A stretch of DNA of 40,709 nucleotides from Photobacterium proteolyticum (GTDB lineage Bacteria > Pseudomonadota > Gammaproteobacteria > Enterobacterales > Vibrionaceae): positions 182,930 through 223,638 of the forward strand of contig NZ_MJIL01000075.1 of NCBI RefSeq assembly GCF_001939735.1, written 5' to 3'. Below the pieces are notes generated by a model that was not told where the DNA came from, did not search any database, and saw only the letters and a list, made by a program, of their open reading frames with translations. Shown here piece by piece: positions 10,301 through 17,171 of the stretch. Each line of letters starts with the position of its first letter. The first letter of the stretch is position 1. The translations under genes and the position numbers were made by a program.

Positions 10301-10698
10301 CCGCACGTAAAGCGGCTGACATTGTGCCCCATATCGGCCAACCGACGTCAGACGCCAGTCGTCGCAGCTGGCTGAAACCTTCAGTGGTGATTGCAAATTC
10401 CGGCTCGTATTCGGAAGCATCAGCTTTTAGCCAATATTATCAAGATCTGAAAGTAGGCCCGATCGTCGGAGAGCCAGTACCGGGGACAGGCACAACGGTC
10501 ATGGGAGTCGATTCCCAGGTCTACCACGGGATCGGCTATATGTTCCCGTACCAACCGCTGCGTACTCTCGACGGGAACCTGTATGAAAACCTCGAGCTTC
10601 AGCCTGACATTGCCGTATTTAATACGCCGTCTGAGATTGCCACAGGCAAAGACAACCAACTTGATGCGGCTATCAAGGAGGCGCTAAAAAGCATATAG
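7348..10698 (+). CDS. Tricorn-like S41 family protease, exported
   Basis: A 1116-residue protein with a signal peptide (about residues 1-23, ending SPALA), so it acts in the periplasm or at the surface. Order of domains: repeated PD40/TolB-type beta-propeller blades (WLRNTAISPDGKQLAFTY, VWSPDNKTLAF, VFTPDGYGVLYSA, VWSPDSTQLAV) over about residues 30-700; the tricorn C1-like helical region; a PDZ domain near 830-900 (IKPGDRLVALNNRPI); and an S41 core. The likely catalytic residues are H788 (GELNASHTG), S1022 (NSGSYSEAS) and the Glu in LYENLELQPD, matching tricorn's His, Ser and Glu. The length is close to archaeal tricorn (about 1070). The ATG follows AAGGA. It degrades peptides by family; the substrate is unknown. 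Confidence 0.9.
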   Translation: MRPFARCSLLAALIASSLSPALATTTSSSAEPQNQAPLWLRNTAISPDGKQLAFTYQSRIYLASSDGGNARAITSGEFYPHALVWSPDNKTLAFAANPYGNDDVFTVSLQSGEMSRLTSHSANDIPTAFSDNGKSVLFNTTRLTAEQQDFYSLPLYSFGTRGNQLYRVNINNKAAQALMPIPAKHAVWNAGKTQLLYNSPHKDQQFRKHQNSFAVPTIWLFDAKTGKHRQLTENRIAAQQPLWNSDNSGFYFLSERSGSFNVWFYELATGKEIPITTLADHPVRHLSVSANDDLAFSYNGELYRLAKNQVEPQKLAINIRNFAAAPSQLFYSNDATRFMPSVFDAEEILFSSYGDIYAMNTRNEKVKRLTHTATEEKQMVFTPDGYGVLYSAMRNGHWGLYLARSFSEEEMLSSTAMVEEQPFLVMPGHDISQPVYSPDSRKLAFVIDGRALHVIDLDNYDGNTPQSADFEAGPSLLTAPDDADTQINARPGTGKELIAADMVSESNRLEFVWSPDSTQLAVHLSPRPYVEQIYVVDAEGNKAPVNVSQNGFYNGKPKWSQDNRILTWTTSKFGLKTADGEDWDETVTGIFTNNSAMQDFKNDRELPEETEHYPFSASNLEYREAFHLPFSSQVLETHLLGDHLLVIDLMASPSGDETTRGFLYNVRTAESHTVFTDLPMASDVYITADQSFVYLLADGEVFEVDTATGDSVSLPIDLPVDYQEAPRKLAAYRQFVRQTQEMYYRPDMGNVDWAFYSEHYQRFLPHINNDRDFVNVLKELSGELNASHTGAYAMPANTMREDATAEIGLIFDQHVAPASLSSGKGKKSKTARREGLTIHSVLPGGPADNDAYGIKPGDRLVALNNRPINTLGDLASALNNKADQPVALTLQRGNDNTRQQRITPIDGGEAYSLIMKRWEIARRNYVSQQTGGKVGYVYLPDMSNASFLHLRSEALGRLRNADALIVDVRFNGGGFLADTLIEFLTARKAADIVPHIGQPTSDASRRSWLKPSVVIANSGSYSEASAFSQYYQDLKVGPIVGEPVPGTGTTVMGVDSQVYHGIGYMFPYQPLRTLDGNLYENLELQPDIAVFNTPSEIATGKDNQLDAAIKEALKSI

Positions 10699-11047
10699 GT
10701 TAAATCACGAGATTTAGCCTAAGCGATGCGACTAGGCCGTGCTGCTAAGCCGGCCTGGTCCACAAAGATATTCAGCAAGATACTGTTTCAACCTTCACCT
10801 GCACAGGCCGGCATCCTCCTTTCCACGCTTTAAGTCATCAAGTATCACGCTCCAGTCACACCATCCTCCCCACTTAGCGATCAAGTGCTGTTTTTTTGTA
10901 TGAAGCAACCTTCAAGGGGTATTTATACCAATCTACATAAGTATTTGATCCCAAAAAATCTACAAAGTATAAATTATACTATTTAGTATGATTTATACTT
11001 TATGGTATAAGTACGTTATGTTTCAATAAAGACAAACGAGAATAGTC
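10699..11047. other. Intergenic region with inverted repeats and operator
   Basis: The first part has a small hairpin right after the protease stop (GGTTAAAT...ATTTAGCC, 10698-10719). It also has a perfect 9-bp inverted repeat, GCCGGCCTG at 10749-10757 and CAGGCCGGC at 10804-10812, 46 bases apart. The second part is very AT-rich and holds the operator-promoter annotated at 10964-11011. No gene was found. Confidence 0.5.
10964..11011 (+). promoter_or_regulatory. Long AT-rich operator overlapping an extended -10 promoter
   Basis: AAAGTATAAATTATACTA (10964-10981) and its inverted copy at 10984-11001 (one mismatch) form an 18-bp inverted repeat around TT. The last arm is reused in a second palindrome, TTATAC (10993-10998) with GTATAA (11005-11010). 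An extended -10 box, TGGTATAAG, occupies 11003-11011, about 37 bases before the start at 11048. A protein bound here would block the promoter. The natural candidate is the YheO/DauR-type regulator encoded at 13251, which is inference. Confidence 0.65.
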
Positions 11048-12034
11048 ATGCAAAGCCACCCTACTGAGATTGCCAATAACATAGCTAAGCCATTGATTCT
11101 TTGTGATGCAGAAGTCCGCGACCTGTTGCCGCAACTCGACGTCCAGGAGCTAATGAAGTCCCTGTTCCTGGCGTTGAGTGACAATACGGCAGTCCAGCCG
11201 CCACAAACGTTAGCCCTGCTTCCCAATAATGCGGGTGACTTCATTACCTATCTGGGCGCCATGGCCAAAGAAGCGGTATTCGGCGCAAAACTATCCCCTT
11301 ACCTGATCACCGAGCAACAGCCGATTATTACCGCCTGGACCAGCCTGATGTCGATGCAAACCGGCCAACCCTTGCTGTGGTGTGATTCAAGCCAGCTAAC
11401 TGTTGAGCGAACCGCTGGTACCACGGCGCTGGCCATCGACTACCTGGCCCCTGAAAACAGCAGTCACTTGGCGCTGATCGGGGCAGGTACCGTTGGCCTG
11501 ACGCACCTTCGCCATGTGCTGAAATTACGCCGCTGGCAAACAATCAGCCTGTACGCGCCAGAACTGCTCGATAACCCGGCGCGCCGCGATGAAATAATGA
11601 GTATCGATCCCCGGATTCAGATCGCTATAGATGCGAGCCACTGTACGAAAGAAGCCGATGTGATCATGCTTTGTACTTCTTCTGCCCAGCCAGTTATTTC
11701 ACTGACTGACATCAAGCCATCGGCTGTTATCACCTCAATCAGTACCAATGCAGCTAATGCCCATGAGGTACCGCCAGCGCTACTCAATCAGGCCGACGTG
11801 TATTGCGATTACCAACAGACAACACCAGACAGTGCCGGTGAAATGTGTCTTGCAGCGAGCCAGCACGGTTGGGATAAATCACAGATCAAGGGCGATTTGG
11901 CCAGCCTGGTTGCACAAACCTGCCCGCTCCCCGATTATGATAAGCCGGTCTTTTTCCGCTCAATCGGCTTGGGACTGGAAGATGTCGCGATGGCCTACGG
12001 GATCTGGAAACTGGCGAGCCAGCAGCTTCAGTAA
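11048..12034 (+). CDS. Ornithine cyclodeaminase/mu-crystallin family dehydrogenase
   Basis: A 328-residue cytoplasmic enzyme with a Rossmann NAD(P) motif, LIGAGTVGLTH, near residue 140, and the family lysine K81 in FGAKLSPYL. The usual catalytic Asp of true ornithine cyclodeaminase (GxDxPGK) is replaced by STNAANAHEV. The C-terminal block FFRSIGLGLEDVAMA resembles DauB, the dehydrogenase partner in D-arginine catabolism, and related imine reductases. I therefore do not assign cyclodeaminase activity. An aminotransferase gene begins 47 bases downstream on the same strand, so the two are probably one operon acting on one amino acid or its keto/imino form. A strong operator lies upstream. Confidence 0.85.
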   Translation: MQSHPTEIANNIAKPLILCDAEVRDLLPQLDVQELMKSLFLALSDNTAVQPPQTLALLPNNAGDFITYLGAMAKEAVFGAKLSPYLITEQQPIITAWTSLMSMQTGQPLLWCDSSQLTVERTAGTTALAIDYLAPENSSHLALIGAGTVGLTHLRHVLKLRRWQTISLYAPELLDNPARRDEIMSIDPRIQIAIDASHCTKEADVIMLCTSSAQPVISLTDIKPSAVITSISTNAANAHEVPPALLNQADVYCDYQQTTPDSAGEMCLAASQHGWDKSQIKGDLASLVAQTCPLPDYDKPVFFRSIGLGLEDVAMAYGIWKLASQQLQ

Positions 12035-12081
12035 ACACAGTATAAAAACGCTGTATTTGAATAAATTGATAAGGATAGACC

Positions 12082-13206
12082 ATGAAAATCAAAGAGTTTG
12101 GTGTCGAGATCTGGATGAACGACTATGAGAATACTTGTCGATATAACCTGGCCGAAACCTGTGTTGAGTCACTCACCGTCGAACAACTGCTGGAGATGTC
12201 AGGTAAGCGTGACACGATATTAGATGAACTATTGCCGATGAAGCTGACTTACGGCGCCATTGAAGGCTCTGATCGGCTGCGTGACAACATCATCTCGCTC
12301 TATCAGAAACAGAAGCGCGACAATATCTTGATCACCCACGGCGCTATCGGTGCCAACGCCCTGGTGCATGAGACTCTGATCTCCCCGGGAGATCGGGTCA
12401 TTGCCGTCTTGCCGACCTATCAGCAGCACTACTCTATCCCTGAAAGCTACGGGGCTGATGTTCATATTGTTAAGCTAAAAGAAGAAAAACAGTTTTTACC
12501 AGATTTGGACGAGCTGCGACAGCTGGCAACAGAAGGCACCCGGCTGATCGCGATCAATAACCCGAACAACCCAACGGGCGCATTGATGGATGAAGCTTTC
12601 CTGGAACAGGTCGTTGACATAGCTCGCTCCTGCGGCGCCTACCTGCTTTGTGACGAGGTCTACCGCGGCACAGACGAAGAGGGTAACGGCTTTACGGCTT
12701 CTGTGGCCGATCTTTATGAAAAAGGGATCGGCACCAGCAGTATGTCGAAAACATTCTCTCTGGCCGGTTTACGACTTGGCTGGCTAGCCGGGCCGCTTGA
12801 AGTGATCAAGGCGGTCTGTATTCACCGCGACTACAACACCATCAGCGTAGGCATGCTTGATGATCACTTTGCCTCTATCGCCCTGGAGTGCCGCGACGCT
12901 ATCCTTAAGCGTAATCGTCATATCTGCAATACCAACCGGGACATGCTGGATGCCTGGGTAGCCAAAGAGCCGTTGATTTCCTACATCAGGCCCAAGTCAG
13001 GTACCACAGCCTTGTTGAAGTATGATCTGGACATGTCATCACGTGATTTCTGCGTAGGGCTGCTTGAAGCAAAAGGAGTTATGTTTACGCCCGGCAGTGT
13101 GCTGGATATGGAAGGTTATGTACGTATCGGCTATGCCAATAATCCGCAAGTGCTAGAGACCGGGTTGGCAAAAGTATCGGAATACCTTGCTGAGCTGCAA
13201 GGCTAA
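12082..13206 (+). CDS. PLP-dependent aminotransferase, class I/II
   Basis: A 374-residue fold-type I enzyme. It has NNPNNPTG near residue 157, the Asp that pairs with the PLP nitrogen in LLCDEVYRG, and the PLP lysine K223 in SSMSKTFSLAGLRLGW. The C-terminal arginine region is FTPGSVLDMEGYVRIGY. AAGGAT stands 5 bases before the ATG. It follows the cyclodeaminase-like gene in a presumed two-gene operon and ends at a strong terminator. The family covers aspartate/alanine-type and specialised amino-acid transaminases; the substrate cannot be fixed from sequence. With its neighbours, catabolism of a basic or D-amino acid is a reasonable guess. Confidence 0.88.
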   Translation: MKIKEFGVEIWMNDYENTCRYNLAETCVESLTVEQLLEMSGKRDTILDELLPMKLTYGAIEGSDRLRDNIISLYQKQKRDNILITHGAIGANALVHETLISPGDRVIAVLPTYQQHYSIPESYGADVHIVKLKEEKQFLPDLDELRQLATEGTRLIAINNPNNPTGALMDEAFLEQVVDIARSCGAYLLCDEVYRGTDEEGNGFTASVADLYEKGIGTSSMSKTFSLAGLRLGWLAGPLEVIKAVCIHRDYNTISVGMLDDHFASIALECRDAILKRNRHICNTNRDMLDAWVAKEPLISYIRPKSGTTALLKYDLDMSSRDFCVGLLEAKGVMFTPGSVLDMEGYVRIGYANNPQVLETGLAKVSEYLAELQG

Positions 13207-13214
13207 CAGGCTGA

Positions 13215-13240
13215 AGGGGCAATGTGACATTGCCCCTGTC
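13215..13240. terminator. Bidirectional terminator between convergent genes
   Basis: AGGGGCAATG and CATTGCCCCT form a perfect 10-bp stem with a 3-base loop followed by GTCTT. It lies between the aminotransferase stop and the end of the convergent regulator gene, so it can serve both. Confidence 0.75.
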
Positions 13241-13250
13241 TTGATCGGAA

Positions 13251-13892
13251 CTAACTCTTGTTCTTTATTTCCCGCAAATAATTAAAAACAGTAGCCCGTC
13301 CCATGCTAAGCACATTGGCAATATAGTCTGCCGAATTTTTGCCGTTAAACGCCCCTTGCTCATACAGGGCTTCGACCAGTTGACGCTTATCTTTTCTCGA
13401 GATCACCGAGAGCGACAGGTGGTGGCTGGCTAGCCAGTCATGGATAAAGCTGTTAATTTTTTCCTGCCAGTCATCGTTAAACAATTTTTCTGGCTGGGGA
13501 ATGAGATTCTTTGCCGGCAAAAGCAAATCCAGTACAGCCCGGGCAGATTCGATCGGCGTTGTATTCATGTTAATACACAACATTCCGATGGGTGTATTTT
13601 CATCATTACGCAGTACCACACTGGTTGAGCAGATCTTCTGACCGTCCCAGTTGAGCTTTTCATAAGGGCCAATCACGTTTTCTGTCTGGTCAAAATTAAC
13701 GTCATCCAGTGCAGAGGGATCGCCAATTTTACGCTTGGAGATATTATTGGCGATATAGGCCACGCTCTGGGTTGCCAGATCATGAATGATGACCTCGACA
13801 TAATCTGAAAACAATAATGCGATGCCGTCGGCGACAGGCGCGTAACGTTGTATTAGTAATTCGGCACTTTGCTGTTTTTCTTGCGGCGTCAT
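13251..13892 (-). CDS. YheO/DauR-type PAS-HTH transcriptional regulator
   Basis: The N-terminal YheO-like PAS domain covers about residues 10-120 (RYAPVADGIALLF, YVEVIIHDLATQSVAYI, IGMLCINMNTT). A C-terminal HTH_22 helix-turn-helix covers the last 50 residues (ADYIANVLSMGRATVFNYLREI). DauR of Pseudomonas, of this family, represses D-arginine catabolism genes next to it. The position beside a DauB-like dehydrogenase supports a local regulatory role, with the palindrome at 10964-11011 as likely target. Start choice is uncertain: ATG at 13892 gives 213 residues with AGGA very close, and an in-frame TTG at 13919 adds 9 residues. Either keeps the whole PAS domain. Confidence 0.85.
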   Translation of the reverse strand: MTPQEKQQSAELLIQRYAPVADGIALLFSDYVEVIIHDLATQSVAYIANNISKRKIGDPSALDDVNFDQTENVIGPYEKLNWDGQKICSTSVVLRNDENTPIGMLCINMNTTPIESARAVLDLLLPAKNLIPQPEKLFNDDWQEKINSFIHDWLASHHLSLSVISRKDKRQLVEALYEQGAFNGKNSADYIANVLSMGRATVFNYLREIKNKS

Positions 13893-13989
13893 TTCCTGAA
13901 CAAACTCAACAATCTCCAACCATGGAAGGCATACTACCTAGCCGTAATAACATTGTATAGAGTGGAAAACGATCCCTGCAGCCAAACCG

Positions 13990-14328
13990 CTAGTAGCTCA
14001 GCTCAAACACCACAGAGCCGCTGTCAACTTCAAGGGCTTGCTGGTCGATCACCTCACCACCAGCCTCTACCGAAATACTAAAATCCTCGGTGGCATTAAA
14101 TTTCAAACCGGCGCCGAACTCAGTCGGATTAACTTGGTTTCTGTCCTGATAAACACTACTCTTATCGACCATCGTATTACTGACAGGCCTGTCACCGCCA
14201 CCGATAAACTCAAGCTTTTGCTCTGAGGCTGCCTTATCAACAAAGATCTCGCCCAATTCCCGCTCTTCTGCCTGCACAGCCAAAGAGAACAGCAATGCCG
14301 TAACCAAAAATCCAATACGCACCTTCAT
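13990..14328 (-). CDS. Small exported protein, unknown function
   Basis: A 112-residue product. Residues 1-20 are a clear signal peptide (MKVRIGFLVTALLFSLAVQA), giving a periplasmic or outer-membrane-associated mature protein of about 92 residues. It is rich in alternating polar and hydrophobic residues and ends VFELSY; a terminal aromatic is common in outer-membrane beta proteins, but the chain is short for a barrel. GGGAG touches the chosen ATG; a TTG at 14367 has better-spaced GAGGA and would add 13 residues before the signal. No family is recognised. Confidence 0.6.
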   Translation of the reverse strand: MKVRIGFLVTALLFSLAVQAEERELGEIFVDKAASEQKLEFIGGGDRPVSNTMVDKSSVYQDRNQVNPTEFGAGLKFNATEDFSISVEAGGEVIDQQALEVDSGSVVFELSY

Positions 14329-14500
14329 CTCCCATACCAATGAATACACAAGCAGATTTAAGCTCAATCTTCCTCATTAGATAACCTAACACAAGAAGAA
14401 AAACAAGCTTACTACTGGCGGCATGACCAGAAAGAAACCGTTCCTATCGCTCGCAATTAGACGTACGCTTAAAGCAAGGCACATGCATCAGGAACCTATT

Positions 14501-15028
14501 ATGTCTGTCACCTACCCGCTCGAAATAGCACAGCTGGGCAACCCCATTCTGCGTCAACTAGCTACCCCACTGACTCCCGGCCAGTTCAATGAGTATGCGC
14601 CCTTCTTTGCCGCACTGGAGAAAAAGATGCTCAAGCACAATGGTGTCGGCATTGCCGCCCCGCAGGTCAGCAAATCTGTACGGGCATTTATTGTGGCATC
14701 AAGTCCCAATACTCGATACCCCAATGCACCGCACATGGCGCCAACATTAATGCTCAACCCCGAGCTGATCTGGTCAAGCAAAGAGACGGAAAAAGACTGG
14801 GAAGGTTGCCTGAGCATTCCCGGGATGCGGGCCAAAGTCAGCCGCCACAACAAAATAGAGGTGCGATACACCACCATCGACGGCCACGAGGTGGAAAGCC
14901 ATATGGAAGGTTTCATTGCCCGGATCTTCCAGCACGAGCTGGATCACCTCAACGGGATCGTCTTTCTCGACCGGGCCGAAAAACATGATTACGCCACCGA
15001 GGCGGAATTTATGAAGATCATCAGCTAA
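14501..15028 (+). CDS. Peptide deformylase paralogue
   Basis: A 175-residue cytoplasmic metal hydrolase. All three deformylase motifs are present: GVGIAAPQ (48-55), EGCLSIP (101-107, metal ligand C103) and QHELDH (144-149, ligands H145 and H149, catalytic E146). By family it removes the N-formyl group from nascent proteins. It is not next to fmt, where the housekeeping def gene usually sits, so it is probably a second copy. The ATG at 14501 is preceded by AGGAA at 6 bases; a longer in-frame start at 14423 has no such signal. The dodecin gene follows 56 bases later. Confidence 0.88.
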   Translation: MSVTYPLEIAQLGNPILRQLATPLTPGQFNEYAPFFAALEKKMLKHNGVGIAAPQVSKSVRAFIVASSPNTRYPNAPHMAPTLMLNPELIWSSKETEKDWEGCLSIPGMRAKVSRHNKIEVRYTTIDGHEVESHMEGFIARIFQHELDHLNGIVFLDRAEKHDYATEAEFMKIIS

Positions 15029-15084
15029 TTTTTACTTATGACAGTTTCAGCATAGCGCTGCAGCACGTTCACAAGGGGTAAGCG

Positions 15085-15297
15085 ATGTCCGACCATATAT
15101 ACAAACTGATCGAGCTGGTAGGCTCGTCTCAAGACAGTGTAGAAGATGCCGTCAACTCGGCCTTGACCAAAGCCAACAATAGCCTCAGCAACATGCGCTG
15201 GTTTGAAGTCTGCGATATCCGGGGCAACATAGAAAACGGCCAGGTCGACCACTGGCAAGTGACCATAAAAGTGGGCTTCACCCTCAAGGAAGACTAA
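15085..15297 (+). CDS. Dodecin family flavin-binding protein
   Basis: A 70-residue protein matching dodecin over its whole length: an N-terminal strand ([12 protein letters not shown]), a helix with [13 protein letters not shown], and strands with the characteristic WFEV (residues 39-42) and the ending VTIKVGFTL. Dodecins form dodecamers that store or buffer flavins in the cytoplasm. AAGGGG lies about 6 bases before the ATG. It is close behind the deformylase gene and may be cotranscribed. Confidence 0.9.
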   Translation: MSDHIYKLIELVGSSQDSVEDAVNSALTKANNSLSNMRWFEVCDIRGNIENGQVDHWQVTIKVGFTLKED

Positions 15298-15530
15298 CCA
15301 GGTCCTTTATCTACCATCAGGAAAAAGGGCTGACAGATTACGGAGAAATTATCAGCCCGGCCAGCCAGATGTAAGATCATGCCCTATGATTGAGAACAAG
15401 AAAACATAGCTTGTCAGAAATAACCTCAAATAAGTCATATATGCCACTCATCGCCTCAGGCTGATCTTGTCATACTGAGCCCTGTCACGACACGGCGAAG
15501 CAGTCGTTCTAACACTCACAGGAGCACACC

Positions 15531-16052
15531 ATGACAGAGCACACCGGCAAAGCCCTTATCATTATCGATCCACAAAACGACTATTTTCCGGGTGGTAAAT
15601 ACCCGTTATGGAACACAGGATTAACACTGGCAAATATCAAAAAAGCCATCGAGCACGCCAAGCAGAAAGAGATACCTGTCATTATTGTCCAGCATATCGC
15701 CGGCAACGAGATGGCACCTTTCTTTAACGAGGGTACCGAAGGCGCCGCAATCCATCCGGAACTAGCAGCTGCAGCCCCTATGGCGACTATTGTTACTAAA
15801 CGTTTCGCTGATAGTTTCGAGCAGACCAATCTGGCACAGGTGCTGGCCGAGAAGGATACTAAAGAACTACTACTATGCGGAATGATGACCCAGAACTGCG
15901 TCGCTCACACAGCCATCTCAAGGCAGGCAGATAATTACACCGTCTCAGTACTGACCGACTGTTGTACCACCGTCGATGAAATGATCCACAATATTGCCCT
16001 AAATGCGATTTCAACACGTGTTCAGCTTCAACCTGCGGAGTTGGTGATATAA
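15531..16052 (+). CDS. Isochorismatase-family cysteine hydrolase
   Basis: A 173-residue cytoplasmic hydrolase with the family triad visible: D13 (LIIIDPQNDYF), K90 (VTKRFADSF) and C123 (GMMTQNCVAHT). The family includes nicotinamidase, isochorismatase and N-carbamoyl hydrolases. The DPQNDYFPGGKYPL opening is shared with the YcaC/nicotinamidase-like group. AGGAG stands 7 bases before the ATG. It is a single gene ending before a strong palindromic terminator, just left of the Tn3 element. The substrate is unknown. Confidence 0.85.
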   Translation: MTEHTGKALIIIDPQNDYFPGGKYPLWNTGLTLANIKKAIEHAKQKEIPVIIVQHIAGNEMAPFFNEGTEGAAIHPELAAAAPMATIVTKRFADSFEQTNLAQVLAEKDTKELLLCGMMTQNCVAHTAISRQADNYTVSVLTDCCTTVDEMIHNIALNAISTRVQLQPAELVI

Positions 16053-16115
16053 CAAGCGGTACCACAGAACTATGGTAATGCCATTTTCATCTGAAGATGC
16101 ATGCATTTTACAGCT

Positions 16116-16141
16116 TATGGGGTAAAAAATTTTACCCCATA
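16116..16141. terminator. Strong bidirectional terminator
   Basis: TATGGGGTAAAA and TTTTACCCCATA form a perfect 12-bp inverted repeat with an AA loop. It lies between the isochorismatase-type gene and the truncated leftward gene at 16146, and would end transcripts from both sides. Confidence 0.75.
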
Positions 16142-16145
16142 AAGT

Positions 16146-16267
16146 CTATTTAAACAAATTCATTCCATGTCGTGTCAATACATTAGTCAAGTCGTCAATA
16201 CAGTCCTTCGAGGCATTTTTAATATCAATCTGTATGCGACCTGCCTTAACACTGGCTTTCACTAAAG
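16146..16267 (-). pseudogene. C-terminal fragment of an unknown gene cut by the Tn3 element
   Basis: Reading leftward from the transposon tip, 40 codons are open (segments LVKASVKAGRIQID, NASKDCIDDLTNV, RHGMNLF) and end at a TAG at 16146-16148, just before a strong terminator. Codon choice and the terminator suggest a genuine gene end. The frame hits TGA inside the terminal repeat, so the gene was severed by the transposon. Its 5' part is not present on the other side at 38399. The family is not recognised. Confidence 0.45.
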
Positions 16268-16305
16268 GGGGTCACACGACGATTGGGAAAATATTGTACG
16301 CTAAG
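16268..16305 (+). repeat. Tn3 left terminal inverted repeat (IRL)
   Basis: The 38-bp repeat begins GGGGTCACACG at 16268 and ends ACGCTAAG at 16305. It matches the inverted copy at 38361-38398 at 37 of 38 positions (G here, C there, at position 18). It would be the TnpA-binding tip. Confidence 0.93.
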
Positions 16306-16467
16306 GCAGTAATCTATTGATTATATTGATGTTATGTGAGCTTTGTTTAGACGTTGATTGTAATAAAAGGAGTGAGTTGAAAATACTGCAATGACCACTA
16401 GGGTACTTTTTGTCCCCTTGGTAGTTAAGGTACGGCGTTTTTCAAGGTAGTTGTCGTCTAATCATGT

Positions 16468-17081
16468 TTAAGCAGCTTGTTCCAACTGCTCGTTTATATC
16501 TGGTTTCTCTGGGTTAAGCATGACCGGCCCAGCAGGTTCGCATTTCCTTATTTCACCTGACCACCGCTCTGGATTCTTTGCCTTCGCTTGTTCGAATACT
16601 GTCTTTCTATTTGCCAGGATTTTAGTATCTTCATTACGATGACGTTGCCCCGGAGTCACGAAGCCTATTCGACTATGACGGTGTTCTTCGTTGTACCATT
16701 CGACGAAGTTCTTAACCCAACTTCTAGCATCATCCAGATTTTTAAAGCCGGATGAAGGCCACTGAGGCCTGTACTTCAACGTCCTGAACAATGATTCCGA
16801 GAACGGATTATCATTACTGACTCGTGGCCGACTATGGGATGGTGTCACACCCAACTCACACAACTTCGCCTGTAAAGTCGCTGAACGCATGGGACTACCG
16901 TTATCCGAATGCAGGACAAGTGGCGTACGGAAGCATTGCTCTGTCATTACGGTTCGCTGCATCAAGGTCGCAGCTTGCTCTCCGGACTCGCTTTCATAGA
17001 CTTCCCACCCAACAATTTTACGGCTGTAAATATCTTCGACCATATAAAGGTAGAAGTACTGTCCTCGGACAACACTGCTTA
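16468..17081 (-). CDS. IS3-family transposase OrfB, 3' exon
   Basis: The exon carries the rest of the rve/DDE integrase core: VRGQYFYLYMVEDIYSRKIV, the second Asp in LHSDNGSPM, and the Glu region (SNDNPFSESLFRTLKY). It ends at a TAA at 16468. The sequence upstream of 17082 is intron. Joined to the 5' exon (19824-19356) it makes 1083 bases, or 360 codons plus stop, with the junction restoring WDITYLSSVVRGQYF without gap or frameshift. OrfB therefore depends on intron splicing. A start at an internal ATG would lack the first catalytic Asp. Confidence 0.88.
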
Positions 17082-17128
17082 GTAGAGTAAGAGACAGAGC
17101 GTAGTCGAACTATTTCTCCGCCTCTCCT

Positions 17129-17166
17129 CTCCGAACCGTACGTGCACCTTTCAGCGCATACGGCTC
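17129..17166 (-). ncRNA. Group II intron domain V
   Basis: The 38-nt hairpin starts GAGCCGTATGCG, has a CTGAAAGG loop region, and closes with CACGTACGGTTCGGAG, as in bacterial group II introns. It holds the catalytic metal-binding core of the ribozyme. Domain VI and the 3' splice site follow within 46 nt. Confidence 0.88.
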
Positions 17167-17171
17167 TCCGC

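Noticed and set aside
9811..10341. A 176-codon frame antisense to the tricorn-like protease
   Set aside because: It lies opposite the PDZ and S41 domains, whose motifs are intact; no family is matched by the antisense product.
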